A stretch of 64,000 bases of DNA from Pirellulaceae bacterium (GTDB taxonomy: Bacteria > Planctomycetota > Planctomycetia > Pirellulales > Pirellulaceae): the NCBI GenBank assembly GCA_022448645.1, contig JAKVBZ010000014.1:1-64000 (forward strand), written 5' to 3'. Under the pieces are notes generated by a model. It had not been told where the DNA came from. It saw only the letters and a program-made list of their open reading frames with translations, and did no database searches. Both the position numbers and the translations under genes were made by a program. Below, in pieces: positions 1 through 9,250 of this stretch (position 1 is the first letter of the stretch; the number at the start of each line of letters is the position of its first letter).

Positions 1-1086
1 GACTTTCCAAACTTTGTAGTACATGACCATGCTTTTCATCGGCGGTTACAACATACGTTAGGCTCCCTCAACACAAATTACCGAGCAAATCCAGGGGCAC
101 CTGATATTCCATTTCCCTGGTTAACATGGCTCAATCGTCCTTATGTCAGCCAGTACGAATTGATGCAGGTCCCCAAGACAAGCAGTTCCCGGTTGACGGC
201 AATGTTCACATTGGCAAGGGCTAATGAAGATCCGTTTGAGAATGATCCCAAGTCTGGATCGAATCACATACCTTTCGGACATCTTCTTAATTTTTTTGAG
301 ACCAACAAAGGAAACCAATCGGGACCACAACTGGGTCGCATTTTCGACTACCTACGCGTACCCTCCCGATTTGCAGGTACGTCGACACAGCTTGACCCAG
401 AGAGATTTACTGGTGGAGAAAGCCTGAGTGATGGACGGCAATTGTTCCATCCACCGTTCAACACTGTGTCTAATTTTCGTGATCCAGGACGTGTCAATAT
501 GAACACGATATATTCAGACAGTAATGCCTCAAATTTCATCTGGGAGGCGATCATGGGTGAACATCCGGGGCCGAATTATCAACAACTGGAGGATAGTCGT
601 CGTGGCTATCCCGGGGCAGAACTGTTTGCCTTCAATGATTCACAACCAACATTTTTTGCCAACCCCCTACGTTCGTTCGGTAGTGCAGAAAAAGTTCCAT
701 TGGCCAATTTGACCAAGCCCGAAGCCGCAGTGACACTGATGCGTCCCGATCAAGCGGATGCGTCCGGTAGCATACCGTTGTTTCAAAAAAACATCATTCA
801 GGGCGACTACAATGACCCCGATCGTAATTCGTATTTTCGTTATCAAGGCTTGCAACGTATCGAAAACTTGGTCACCAATCGCTCCAACGTGTTCGCCATT
901 TGGATCACGGTAGGTTACTTCGAGGTGGACAAGAAAGGTCTGGGCCTGGAAATAGGTACCGACACCGGAGACATCAAACGCCATCGAGCCTTTTACATCG
1001 TGGATCGTACCATTCCGGTTGGCTTTGAACCTGGCAAGGATCACAACGTCGACAAGGCGGTTATTTTACGGCGGTACCTGGAGTAG
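1..1086 (+). CDS. C-terminal part of a large exported planctomycete protein (5' partial)
   Basis: The reading frame is open from base 1, so only the last 361 residues of a larger gene are visible; the TTG/ATG codons near 160 are internal. I recognise blocks such as LNRPYVSQYELM, NVFAIWITVGYFEVD and RAFYIVDRTIPVGFEPG as typical of the C-terminus of very long planctomycete proteins that are encoded beside prepilin-like genes; no biochemical role is established. No membrane segment or catalytic motif is visible in this part. The following gene, 90 bases downstream on the same strand, is a prepilin-like protein, which supports a shared role in a pilus-like or secretion-related surface structure. 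That link is inference from context. Confidence 0.7.
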   Translation, partial: DFPNFVVHDHAFHRRLQHTLGSLNTNYRANPGAPDIPFPWLTWLNRPYVSQYELMQVPKTSSSRLTAMFTLARANEDPFENDPKSGSNHIPFGHLLNFFETNKGNQSGPQLGRIFDYLRVPSRFAGTSTQLDPERFTGGESLSDGRQLFHPPFNTVSNFRDPGRVNMNTIYSDSNASNFIWEAIMGEHPGPNYQQLEDSRRGYPGAELFAFNDSQPTFFANPLRSFGSAEKVPLANLTKPEAAVTLMRPDQADASGSIPLFQKNIIQGDYNDPDRNSYFRYQGLQRIENLVTNRSNVFAIWITVGYFEVDKKGLGLEIGTDTGDIKRHRAFYIVDRTIPVGFEPGKDHNVDKAVILRRYLE

Positions 1087-1176
1087 TTGGGGGTGTGCGT
1101 TTTGGTAGGGCACTCTATGTGAGGCGTGGCCTGCTAGGTGGATGTCAGACAGCGATAGCAAGCCAGGCACGAAACA

Positions 1177-2601
1177 ATGCAGACTTTACGGCAACCACAT
1201 CCAATCCGTTCTTGTTTACAAGGATTCGCCGCTGCGCGCGGTACTCGTGTCAATCGCCAAGGCCTGACACTTGTCGAAATGTTAGTCGTCGTCGCGATAA
1301 CACTGATATTCATGTTCGCGCTGACACAAGTCTTTGCCTTGTTGGGTGACGGAATCAACTCAGGCCGAGAGCTTATTGAGCTTAATGGTCAAATGCGGGC
1401 TATTACCCACCGGCTACAACAGGACTTGGACAGCATCACGGTTCCTATCATTCCTTGGGAGACGTTACAGAACGGTGGAGGCTATTTCGAGAGCATTGAG
1501 GGATTGGCAACCGATAAAGATGTGAATGCGAACGGAACGCCTGATGTTGACGAATGGGATAATGATCCGGCGAATGGAATACATGATCCCAGTGAGATGT
1601 TGTTTGATACACGATTAGGTGATCATGATGATATCATCATGTTTACGGCGCGTAGCTTTGACGTGCCTTTCGTGGGTAAGTTCGTGATCAATAATGCCGA
1701 TACTCCGGAAGTCGTCATGATCGAATCACATCTGGCTGAAATCATCTGGTGGACTCAGTTCACTCCAGAATTTGATGATATTAACCGGAACAATGTGTTT
1801 GATTTGGGTGAGACCAAAACGTTGTACCGCCGTGTGCTGTTGATCTCACCAATTCTGTCAAATCGTGCTATTGGTGTAGGAGTTACCAAGCCTGACTTAA
1901 GTCAGGCCGCGTTAACGGACAAGAATGAATTTGTTTCTGGTACGGCAGACATAACGGGGAGTGATATTTCAGTACGCATAGAAAACGGCAGCTTGGTGAT
2001 GAATACCCTGGCGGATGTGATCAAGCGTGAAAACCGTGTGGCTCGTAATTTGTCGGCATTTCCCTATGCATTCGATACTACGTTGATACGCCCTTTGCGA
2101 GGAGCTCGTCGCGGTGACGATGTCATGTTGACGCGTGTCCTGGCGTTTGACGTGCGTGTTTTCGATCCTATGGCACCACTTGTTGCGGTAAATGGTACCG
2201 TGTTGGCGCCCAGTGATCCTGATTGGGACCCCAATGAAACTGTTGTTTCGCGTGGAGCGTACGTAGACTTGAACTATGCAGGAAATGAAGCTGTGGCCAA
2301 TTACCAAGGTTTCTCAGGGCCTACGCATTTCAAGTCAGGATCGTTGATCCGCCCAACCTACTGCACGTGGTCTTTTCACTATGAACATGACGGTCTGAAC
2401 CAGGATGGCACATTGGACGCTGACCAGGGAACAAATGGTGTCGATGACGACAATATGAATGGCGTCGACGATCCTGGTGAACGCGAGACCTCGCCGCCCT
2501 ACCCTATTCCTTTACGCGGGATGCAGGTCAAGATTCGTGTGTATGAACCCGACTCGCAAACGGTCAGACAAGCTACGGTGACAAGCAGCTTTTCACAGTA
2601 A
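1177..2601 (+). CDS. Prepilin-type N-terminal methylation protein (GspJ-like)
   Basis: The 474-residue protein carries a type IV prepilin signal at residues 31-50: a Gly followed by LTLVEMLVVVAI, with Glu at position +5 of the mature protein, then a hydrophobic helix. Cleavage after that Gly by a prepilin peptidase would give a pseudopilin with a large periplasmic or surface domain. The size and position resemble GspJ-type minor pseudopilins but the body is much longer than GspJ (about 200 residues). Three Asp/Asn-rich stretches (DVNANGTPDVDEWDND, DINRNNVFDLGE, and DGLNQDGTLDADQG continuing into NGVDDDNMNGVDDPGE) look like calcium-binding loops. The leader is about 31 residues, long but seen in planctomycete prepilins. 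The start codon has only a weak ribosome site. Confidence 0.8.
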   Translation: MQTLRQPHPIRSCLQGFAAARGTRVNRQGLTLVEMLVVVAITLIFMFALTQVFALLGDGINSGRELIELNGQMRAITHRLQQDLDSITVPIIPWETLQNGGGYFESIEGLATDKDVNANGTPDVDEWDNDPANGIHDPSEMLFDTRLGDHDDIIMFTARSFDVPFVGKFVINNADTPEVVMIESHLAEIIWWTQFTPEFDDINRNNVFDLGETKTLYRRVLLISPILSNRAIGVGVTKPDLSQAALTDKNEFVSGTADITGSDISVRIENGSLVMNTLADVIKRENRVARNLSAFPYAFDTTLIRPLRGARRGDDVMLTRVLAFDVRVFDPMAPLVAVNGTVLAPSDPDWDPNETVVSRGAYVDLNYAGNEAVANYQGFSGPTHFKSGSLIRPTYCTWSFHYEHDGLNQDGTLDADQGTNGVDDDNMNGVDDPGERETSPPYPIPLRGMQVKIRVYEPDSQTVRQATVTSSFSQ

Positions 2602-2702
2602 CTGTGCTGCAGCGTAATGTTTCTGTCGCCAATATCGTTCTTGTGCGCAGGGATCCCTCTAAGGCGGATGCTCGTGTCGACTGTTTGAACTGCGCGGACT
2701 GG

Positions 2703-2790
2703 CCGAGACAACGTTCGCCTACGCAACGTGCTTGTAGACCAGACCAAGCTCGCTACGCCGTTGTCGCGGATCGGTGTAGGGTTCGAATCG
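2703..2790 (+). other. Inverted repeat with a T-loop-like motif, function unknown
   Basis: Bases 2703-2713 and 2759-2769 can pair over 11 positions with one mismatch, and a nested 5-base helix (2730-2734 with 2745-2749) lies inside. Just downstream, 2780-2790 contains the tRNA-like string GGTTCGAATC, but no acceptor or anticodon stem can be built around it. The element sits between the prepilin gene and the convergent purU end. It could be a transcript-end structure or a decayed tRNA-like sequence; I cannot decide. Confidence 0.3.
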
Positions 2791-2799
2791 CCCACCCAA

Positions 2800-3654
2800 T
2801 CATTCCGTAGCCACCACACGATGGAAGTGCAGTTGCACTTCTCGATCGACCACACGACGAACACCTTCGACCAGACAGTGCGGTTCGTTTTCTTCCTGGC
2901 CTTGTCGAATGATTTCGTCCAGTTTGAATATCGGCGGCACCATGAATGTAGACTGGTAAATGATCTGGTTACCAGCATCCAACTCGGGGATGATAAAGTG
3001 ACAGGTCGCACCGTAGGTCAACATGCGACTAGCATGGGCTTCGTGATAAGGTCGCATGCCGGGAAAACTGGGCAACAGTCCGTGGTGTAAATTGATGATC
3101 CGGCCACCCGCGTATTGCCAGCAGCTGGCCGCCGGCAAAATACGCATGTAGCGTGCCAGGATGATGTAGTCGATCTGATTGTCGTCGAGGATCTGGACTA
3201 TTAACTCGTCGTCCGGTTCGCCTCGTTCATCTCCCACATTGTGCCACGGTATCTCGAACTGTTCCGCGATGCCTTGGCACGTATTGCGATTTCCGATCAT
3301 GACCGGCACTTCGGCACGGATCTGCTTGTCACGGATGGCACGTAACAGCGCCAAAGCCGGTTCGGTACGGTGCGTGACACAGATGGCCAGCCGAGGCGAC
3401 TCGGCACGTTCGTCGGGCGACCAGACTCGTACCGAAAGTCCTTTCAGCTGGCCGATTTCTGTCAACGCCTGGCGAGCCGCCTGTAATTCGTTCGCTGGTA
3501 ACTCGACCCGCAACAGCATGGCAAAAAGAGCCTCTTCGTCGTGATCGTACATCTGGATCTCGGCAATATTCGCTCCTTGGCCCGTGACAAAATGGATGAT
3601 CGGGTCTGCCAAACCTACGTTATCGGGTCCTACCGCCGTGATGACAACTTGCAT
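2800..3654 (-). CDS. purU: Formyltetrahydrofolate deformylase
   Basis: The 284-residue protein has the PurU layout: an N-terminal ACT domain (residues 1-80, starting VVITAVGPDNVGLAD) followed by a formyltransferase fold. The formyltransferase active-site pieces are visible: ILARYMRILP, NLHHGLLPSFPG (catalytic Asn and His) and ELDAGNQIIYQ (catalytic Asp). The enzyme hydrolyses 10-formyl-tetrahydrofolate to formate and tetrahydrofolate, feeding purine synthesis and balancing one-carbon pools in the cytoplasm. The length matches the family (about 280-290). The gene stands alone, converging on the prepilin gene and diverging from the YkgJ-like gene. A GAGGAG ribosome site lies about 12 bases before the ATG. 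A short PurN-type transferase is excluded by the ACT domain. Confidence 0.93.
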   Translation of the reverse strand: MQVVITAVGPDNVGLADPIIHFVTGQGANIAEIQMYDHDEEALFAMLLRVELPANELQAARQALTEIGQLKGLSVRVWSPDERAESPRLAICVTHRTEPALALLRAIRDKQIRAEVPVMIGNRNTCQGIAEQFEIPWHNVGDERGEPDDELIVQILDDNQIDYIILARYMRILPAASCWQYAGGRIINLHHGLLPSFPGMRPYHEAHASRMLTYGATCHFIIPELDAGNQIIYQSTFMVPPIFKLDEIIRQGQEENEPHCLVEGVRRVVDREVQLHFHRVVATE

Positions 3655-3762
3655 AGGTCGAGTCGCTCCTCTTTGGATATGTTGCTCAGCCGCCGGGCAT
3701 ACGACTTTCCATCACCGTCTGAGTCTGATACAAAACTTCTTTGGAAAGGAGATTGCCTTACT

Positions 3763-4206
3763 ATGGTCAGTGTACCGAAGCACAAACCAACGCGCAAAGA
3801 GCTAAAACCAGACGAAGTGCTGTGTGACTATTGCACAGCCAAATGCTGCCGCTATTTTGCCTTGCCGATCGAAACGCCCGAATCAGCTAAAGAATTCGAA
3901 TACCTCCGCTGGTACATCATGCACGGTAGTGCCAGTGTATTCACCGAAGATGACGATTGGTATCTGCTAGTCCATAATGTTTGCGAACATCTTGGAGAAG
4001 ATCACCGTTGTGGAATCTACCACACAAGACCGCAAATATGCCGTGATTACTCCACCAAAAATTGTGAATACGAGGACGATTGGACTTACGACCGATATTT
4101 TGAAACGGCCGAGCAAGTGCATGAGTACGCAGAAGCCGTTTTCTCTGGAAAAGGAAAAAAAGGAATTCGTAGCCCTCGACCCTCGTTGCTGCCCGTGATC
4201 GGATGA
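3763..4206 (+). CDS. YkgJ-family cysteine cluster protein
   Basis: The 147-residue protein has the YkgJ/UPF0153 cysteine pattern: CDYCTAKCCRYFALP near residue 20 and then CEHLGEDHRCGIYHTRPQIC near residue 85, a putative Zn or Fe-S binding module. Cellular role is unknown in general. I place the start at ATG 3763 because AAAGGAGAT lies 12 bases upstream; the frame is open further upstream but the extra residues look non-coding and would overlap the purU promoter region. It diverges from purU and precedes hisS by about 230 bases, in which I see nothing definite. Confidence 0.8.
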   Translation: MVSVPKHKPTRKELKPDEVLCDYCTAKCCRYFALPIETPESAKEFEYLRWYIMHGSASVFTEDDDWYLLVHNVCEHLGEDHRCGIYHTRPQICRDYSTKNCEYEDDWTYDRYFETAEQVHEYAEAVFSGKGKKGIRSPRPSLLPVIG

Positions 4207-4438
4207 TTGGCTACAGCTAACATGGGTACTTCACGTAGACCGGACTAGATGGTCGCGAAAATCATGTTCACGAAAACCACGGTCGCACAGGTCGTGGCCA
4301 GCATTTCGTAATTGCTTCGAATCAACTACAAACCGACGGGTCCCATTTAGAATCGAAAGAGCAGACCTCATTCCGGCGCTGTAAGCATTTGCTCGGTCCG
4401 GCCTAAAACTCCTGTCGGTGATCGGGTACTTTTCCTCC

Positions 4439-5776
4439 ATGCCACCACTCATCCAACCAAGAACTCTACGAGGTTTTCGCGATTACCTTCCCGCAGCGAT
4501 GATGCCGCGCGAAAAACTAATCCAAACCGCACGCGAAGTGTATCGCTCGTACGGGTTCAGTCCAATCGATACGCCCGCTTTGGAATACGAAGAAATCCTG
4601 GCTGGCAAGGGAGGTGACGAATCGGACAAGCTGATGTATCGGTTCGAAGACGGTGGAGGGCGTCGAGTCGGACTACGGTTTGATTTGACGGTACCTTTGG
4701 CACGCTTCGCGGCACAGCACAACCATCATCTCGCGACTCCTTTCAAACGGTATCACATTGCAAATGTCTGGCGAGCGGAAAATACGCAGCGAGGCCGCTA
4801 TCGTGAGTTCATGCAATGCGACTTTGACACCATCGGCACGCGTGCTGTGGGTGCCGACATCGAAACCACTCTGGTGATCCACGATTTGTTTGTGGCGCTG
4901 GGACTAGAGAACATTCGCATTCGCATCAACAACCGGCAAGTTCTGAGCGGACTGTTGGAACAAACCGGATTGGCCGACCAGTCTGTTGCGGTGCTGCGAG
5001 CTCTCGACAAGCTTGAAAAGATTGGCCGTGACAAAGTGGCTGCCGAGATGGCAACGACCGCTAGTGCGACCGAACAACAAGTCGATAGCGTCTTGCGGCT
5101 GACAGAGATTTCAGGGAGTAACGACCAGATCCTGACCCGGTTAAACGAGCTGTTGGCCGACAATGAAACGGGACAACAGGGTGTGCAAACGCTTCACGAT
5201 CTATGGCAAGGCGTCCAAGCCGCTGGGGTCCCCGCAGAACGCATCCAACTGGACGTGGCGATCGCCCGCGGACTGGACTACTACACGGGAACCGTATACG
5301 AAACAACTTTGCAAGATCTGCCCACGATCGGCAGTGTTTGTTCTGGAGGCCGTTACGACAATTTGGCCGAGCTCTATACTTCGCAGCAGTTGCCCGGCGT
5401 GGGGGCTTCGCTGGGCCTGGACCGGCTGTTGGCTGCGATGGACGAATTGGGAATGATCGAACCGGTGGCCACACCGGCTGAAGTGTTTATTCCTTATTTT
5501 GATAAGTCCCGCTTGCACGACTACTTGAAATTGGCGGCCCAGATCCGGACCGCAGGATTTGGCGTCGAAGTGTATCCCGAACCAAAAAAACTAGGCGCAC
5601 AGCTCAAGTATGCTGATCGCCAGGGACATCGAGTGGCGTTGATCGCCGGCGAAAACGAATTTCAGTCAGGCACCTGCCAAGTAAAACGGCTCGAAGACGG
5701 GTCCAGCGAAGAAGTCTCCATGGACTCGGCGGCCAAAGAAATCATCGCCACCCTGGAAGGGATGCTGCTACAATAG
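4439..5776 (+). CDS. hisS: Histidyl-tRNA synthetase
   Basis: This class II aminoacyl-tRNA synthetase charges tRNA-His with histidine in the cytoplasm. The 445-residue protein shows the class II and HisRS signatures in order: GFRDYLP at the N-terminus, motif 2 as WRAENTQRGRYREF, the histidine-specific LDYYTGTVYE, the SGGRYDNL histidine-A type block and motif 3 as GASLGLDRLL, followed by a C-terminal anticodon-binding domain. Length is normal (about 420-450). A GTG at 4418 would add seven residues, but ATG 4439 begins right before the conserved N-terminus. The small membrane-protein gene follows 39 bases later. Confidence 0.96.
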   Translation: MPPLIQPRTLRGFRDYLPAAMMPREKLIQTAREVYRSYGFSPIDTPALEYEEILAGKGGDESDKLMYRFEDGGGRRVGLRFDLTVPLARFAAQHNHHLATPFKRYHIANVWRAENTQRGRYREFMQCDFDTIGTRAVGADIETTLVIHDLFVALGLENIRIRINNRQVLSGLLEQTGLADQSVAVLRALDKLEKIGRDKVAAEMATTASATEQQVDSVLRLTEISGSNDQILTRLNELLADNETGQQGVQTLHDLWQGVQAAGVPAERIQLDVAIARGLDYYTGTVYETTLQDLPTIGSVCSGGRYDNLAELYTSQQLPGVGASLGLDRLLAAMDELGMIEPVATPAEVFIPYFDKSRLHDYLKLAAQIRTAGFGVEVYPEPKKLGAQLKYADRQGHRVALIAGENEFQSGTCQVKRLEDGSSEEVSMDSAAKEIIATLEGMLLQ

Positions 5777-5815
5777 ACGGGTCCCTCGTTCCTCTTGCCT
5801 CAGGTCACGCGAAGC

Positions 5816-6043
5816 ATGTTTTTTCTACAACGCATTCGACAGTTCATGTGGTATGCCTTTACTGGCATCTTCTGGATTCAACTGGTCGCTGTCTCGTTGG
5901 CACAAGAGATGGGTGAAGAAGCGGACGGTGAATCTGGTCAAGAGAATTGGATACTTCCTTATGCCTTGGTGGTACTGGGTGTGGGGCTTGGGATATTGGT
6001 CGTTTGCCGGCCTAGCAAACGCAAAGAAGTGGAAACCAATTAG
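5816..6043 (+). CDS. Small exported membrane protein, planctomycete type
   Basis: The 75-residue protein begins with a hydrophobic signal (FTGIFWIQLVAVSLAQ, cleavage after AQ plausible), then an acidic linker (EMGEEADGESGQE), one transmembrane helix (ILPYALVVLGVGLGILVVC) and a short basic tail (RPSKRKEVETN). That layout predicts a small inner-membrane protein with its tail in the cytoplasm. I recall similar short proteins in other planctomycetes, without known function. ATG 5816 is preferred over an upstream TTG at 5795. It follows hisS closely and may be co-transcribed. Confidence 0.65.
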   Translation: MFFLQRIRQFMWYAFTGIFWIQLVAVSLAQEMGEEADGESGQENWILPYALVVLGVGLGILVVCRPSKRKEVETN

Positions 6044-6207
6044 GTTTCTGTGCTCAGATACATGCTGCCGCACTTAGGAAACACTTCACCGAGTTGTCCT
6101 TCCTGGCTGATCTTTGTTTTGCCACCCAATCTGCGGGATCGCACCCACGGCCAGATTGTCTGCTTCGACGCTCTTCGTTGATGTTGTCTTGACGCAGCGG
6201 ATTTCGG

Positions 6208-7644
6208 TCACACATCCGTCTTCTTCCAACCACCGTGTGCGAAGCGCCACACGAATAGGATGCTACGGACAACGGTATCGATCAGCATCGCGTACCAAGC
6301 TCCGGTGACACCTAATCCCCACCCTGCGACTTCCCAACCCAAGCCGGGTACGGTGACCGATTCCCAAGCGAGCCAAGCGGCACCGGGAAGACGCAAACCG
6401 AAGAAGCCGACAAGTGAAATTGCCAATGGCCAGCGGGTATCGCCCGCACCTCGTAATGCACCACTGAGAATCATGACCAGAGCCAGAGATGGCATCGTCC
6501 AAGAAACGATTTTTAGTAACGGTACGGTGGCCAGCGCGGTGGGGCTTTGACTATTGCCGGTAAAAAAAGCTGTGAGCGTCTCGGGGGCGACGTAAAAAAC
6601 AATGCCGGCGGCCACCATCAAGGCTCCACCGGCTACAGAGGCAGCCAGCGCGCTCTGCACAGCTCGTCGCGGATCACGTGCACCTAGCATCTGTCCTGTC
6701 ATCGTCATAGCAGCCACCTGGAACGCCGAACCGGGCAGGTATGCCATCGATTCGATAGTCACACCGAGTCCGTGTGCGGCTGCGGCGAGGGTTCCCAGGC
6801 GGTTAATGATGGCCACAAATACCAGGTGGCAGAACAGAATGACGGCCATGTCCAAGCCACCCGGGATGCCGATGCGCAGCAAACGCCAGATCATGGGGAC
6901 GTCCGGAACGAGCTGCCGCCAACGAACTTTCAGACCGGCTCGCCCCATCAGCAATAGCCCGGCAATCAACAAACCACCGACTCCATGTCCCACAGCCGTT
7001 CCAATCGCCAAACCGTCCCAGCCGAGTGGAGGCAGTGGTCCCCAGCCAATGACCAACACGGTACTCACTACAATATTGATGGCCACCACGATGGCTTTGA
7101 CAACGAAACCACTGACGGTATCTCCGGCTCCACGCAAACAGGCGATCCCTACCTGCTCAACCATGATGGCGGGGACAATGGGGACGAGTATCCAGAGATA
7201 ACGGTTAGCCAGAAATGCCGCGTCGCCTTGCAGCTGCATGGCATGTACGAACCTCGGACCGCCCCAAGCCGTGATCAGAGTGGCCACAACAGCCATCGCG
7301 ATACCGATTAGCATCGCCTGATGACAGATGCGCATGGCCATCGTGGAATCTTTGGCGCCCACAAAGCGTGCCACCAAGGCGGTCGCGCCTATCGCCACGG
7401 CAGAGAACATACTAGGAATGAGCCAAAGGACGTAGACCATCAAACTCATCGCAGCCAGAAACGGAGCTTCCTGTAAGAAGTGGCCTGCCAACCACCAATC
7501 AACATAGCCGACCAGCATGGTTAGTATTTGCTCAGCCAGAGCGGGTAAGGCCAGGCGTAGCATGGGACGCACAATCGACGACTGGCTATTCGATCGTGAT
7601 TCGCGTGTCGCGGTTGGTGGGCTTTGGTCTGAAGAGTCTGACAT
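6208..7644 (-). CDS. MATE family efflux transporter
   Basis: About 478 residues with twelve predicted transmembrane helices and two homologous halves, as in the MatE/NorM family, which exports drugs or metabolites using Na+ or H+ gradients. Characteristic stretches are LPALAEQILTMLVGYVDWW near the first helix, ACLRGAGDTVSGF after helix 6 and LSGALRGAGDTRWPL in the second half; the paired RGAGDT motifs are typical of MATE proteins. I chose ATG 7644 with AGTAGGGA upstream; ATGs at 7671 and 7761 are in frame and would only add a polar, non-conserved N-terminus. The gene converges on the small membrane-protein gene. Substrate cannot be predicted. Confidence 0.9.
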   Translation of the reverse strand: MSDSSDQSPPTATRESRSNSQSSIVRPMLRLALPALAEQILTMLVGYVDWWLAGHFLQEAPFLAAMSLMVYVLWLIPSMFSAVAIGATALVARFVGAKDSTMAMRICHQAMLIGIAMAVVATLITAWGGPRFVHAMQLQGDAAFLANRYLWILVPIVPAIMVEQVGIACLRGAGDTVSGFVVKAIVVAINIVVSTVLVIGWGPLPPLGWDGLAIGTAVGHGVGGLLIAGLLLMGRAGLKVRWRQLVPDVPMIWRLLRIGIPGGLDMAVILFCHLVFVAIINRLGTLAAAAHGLGVTIESMAYLPGSAFQVAAMTMTGQMLGARDPRRAVQSALAASVAGGALMVAAGIVFYVAPETLTAFFTGNSQSPTALATVPLLKIVSWTMPSLALVMILSGALRGAGDTRWPLAISLVGFFGLRLPGAAWLAWESVTVPGLGWEVAGWGLGVTGAWYAMLIDTVVRSILFVWRFAHGGWKKTDV

Positions 7645-7967
7645 GTCCCTACTGTCCGACGCGTCACACATGACGGCGGTCGGCGTTGATGATTGGCGCG
7701 CTGCGTTCGGCCTCCACACGGAGGGTTGGGAACGAGAACTATACCAAAAACAACTACTCACATCCTGAGCAAAGTGCAGGAACTCATTGCAAGCTACTCA
7801 CACCGCGTTCTTGGGGGCAACCCGAGCCAGAGACGTATCCAAGTAGATTGACAGGAACAAGACAAACCCCAGAGGTGCACGGCTGGGCAAACCAGCAGTG
7901 ACACATGAGCCTGGGGACGGCGTTTACTGGAAACGGTGACGGACGTGGCCAGTGGTTGCTGGAAGAC

Positions 7968-9233
7968 TCAACTGAACAGTTCCGAGATGACTTTGCCGCT
8001 ATTGGCAATCTTCATCGGCCGGCCATTGTTACTGGTGAACGTCGTTTCCAGAGAGATATCAAGTGTTTTGCAGATCGATGCCATCAGGTCCTGCGACGTA
8101 TATGGTTCGGTTTCCACGCGCGTCCCATCCTGGTTCGTTTCTCCGACGGCAACTCCACCCTGGATGCCAGCACCTCCCACGACGACGCTCCAACTTCGAG
8201 CCCAGTGGTCGCGTCCTGCGTTGCCATTGATGCGCGGCGTGCGGCCAAATTCGCCCATCCAAATGATTGCCGTGTCGGCCAGCAGACTTCGTTGTTCCAG
8301 ATCGGCGACCAAGGCACTCATACCTTTGTCCAACTCTGCCAGTTTCGTCTCCAGCGTAGGAAAGATTCCAGCGTGGTTGTCCCACCCACCAAAATCGACT
8401 TCTACAAATGGCACACCGGCTTCGACCAAACGTCGAGCCAACAGGCAGCCCCTGCCAAAGCCATTTTGCCCATAGCGATCTTGGATCTCTTGGGGTTCTT
8501 GACGCACTTTGAAAGCCGACATCTGCGGGCTCGTCATGAGCCTCTCGGTCTTTGCCAGGATCTTGGTGTGTTCCTGAGACGTCGTTCCCCGTTTTTGTCG
8601 ATTGAAGTTCGTTTCAATCAGCTGCAACATTTCCATACGTTGGCTTACGCGGTCGCCTTTGATTCCCATTTGCAGGTTGCGAATCCTACCTTCGGAGGTG
8701 ACGGTAAAGGGTGACCACGCCATGCCGAGGAATCCGGGCCCCACGCTGCCGCCACCGACCGAAACAAAAGGAGGAATTTCCAACAGCTCACGGCCATCTT
8801 GCAGTTCGTGCGAAAGGACTGCACCATAGCTGGGATATTCGATATTGGGATTCGGGACATAACCTGTATGCATGTAATAACGGCCTCGCCCATGATCCGC
8901 TTCGCGGGTGCTCATCGAGCGTACAACGGCCATGTGATGCATTTGCTCTGCCATTTGTGGCATGTGCTCGCAGATTTGCACATCGCCCGAGGTACTGATC
9001 GGTCGAAAAGGACCGCCCGTGGCGGCACCCGGTTTCAAGTCCCAGATGTCGATTGACGATGGACCGCCGCTCATCCAGAGCAAAATGGCTGACTTGTTCC
9101 GCTGTCGCAAATCTTCTGCGTGCACCTGTAAGCTGTTGCCCAGCATCAAAGCGGGTGCTGTCCAAGCCGAAGCAGCTGCCAGATGCTGCACGAAATGCCG
9201 TCGTGTCATACCGTGTGGAATGTCGTGGATCAT
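7968..9233 (-). CDS. DUF1501 protein with Tat-type signal
   Basis: The 421-residue protein starts with a twin-arginine signal (MTRRHFVQHLAAASAW, Tat-exported) and has the DUF1501 blocks: LLWMSGGPSSIDIWDLKPG, EADHGRGRYYMHTGY, PFVEVDFGGWDNH and WMGEFGRTPRINGNAGRDHW. The fold belongs to the alkaline phosphatase/sulfatase superfamily, so a hydrolytic, metal-dependent role in the periplasm is plausible but not shown. It lies 17 bases after the DUF1549/DUF1553 gene on the same strand, the standard planctomycete pairing, so the two are probably one operon acting together on an extracytoplasmic substrate. GAGG lies 9 bases before the ATG; ATG 9209, just before the RR motif, is an alternative start. 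Confidence 0.93.
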   Translation of the reverse strand: MIHDIPHGMTRRHFVQHLAAASAWTAPALMLGNSLQVHAEDLRQRNKSAILLWMSGGPSSIDIWDLKPGAATGGPFRPISTSGDVQICEHMPQMAEQMHHMAVVRSMSTREADHGRGRYYMHTGYVPNPNIEYPSYGAVLSHELQDGRELLEIPPFVSVGGGSVGPGFLGMAWSPFTVTSEGRIRNLQMGIKGDRVSQRMEMLQLIETNFNRQKRGTTSQEHTKILAKTERLMTSPQMSAFKVRQEPQEIQDRYGQNGFGRGCLLARRLVEAGVPFVEVDFGGWDNHAGIFPTLETKLAELDKGMSALVADLEQRSLLADTAIIWMGEFGRTPRINGNAGRDHWARSWSVVVGGAGIQGGVAVGETNQDGTRVETEPYTSQDLMASICKTLDISLETTFTSNNGRPMKIANSGKVISELFS

Positions 9234-9250
9234 CGAGATTGCCTCTGCGG

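Noticed and set aside
2775..2800. tRNA gene suggested by GGTTCGAATC
   Set aside because: No acceptor, D or anticodon stem can be paired around it, and the T stem has mismatches.
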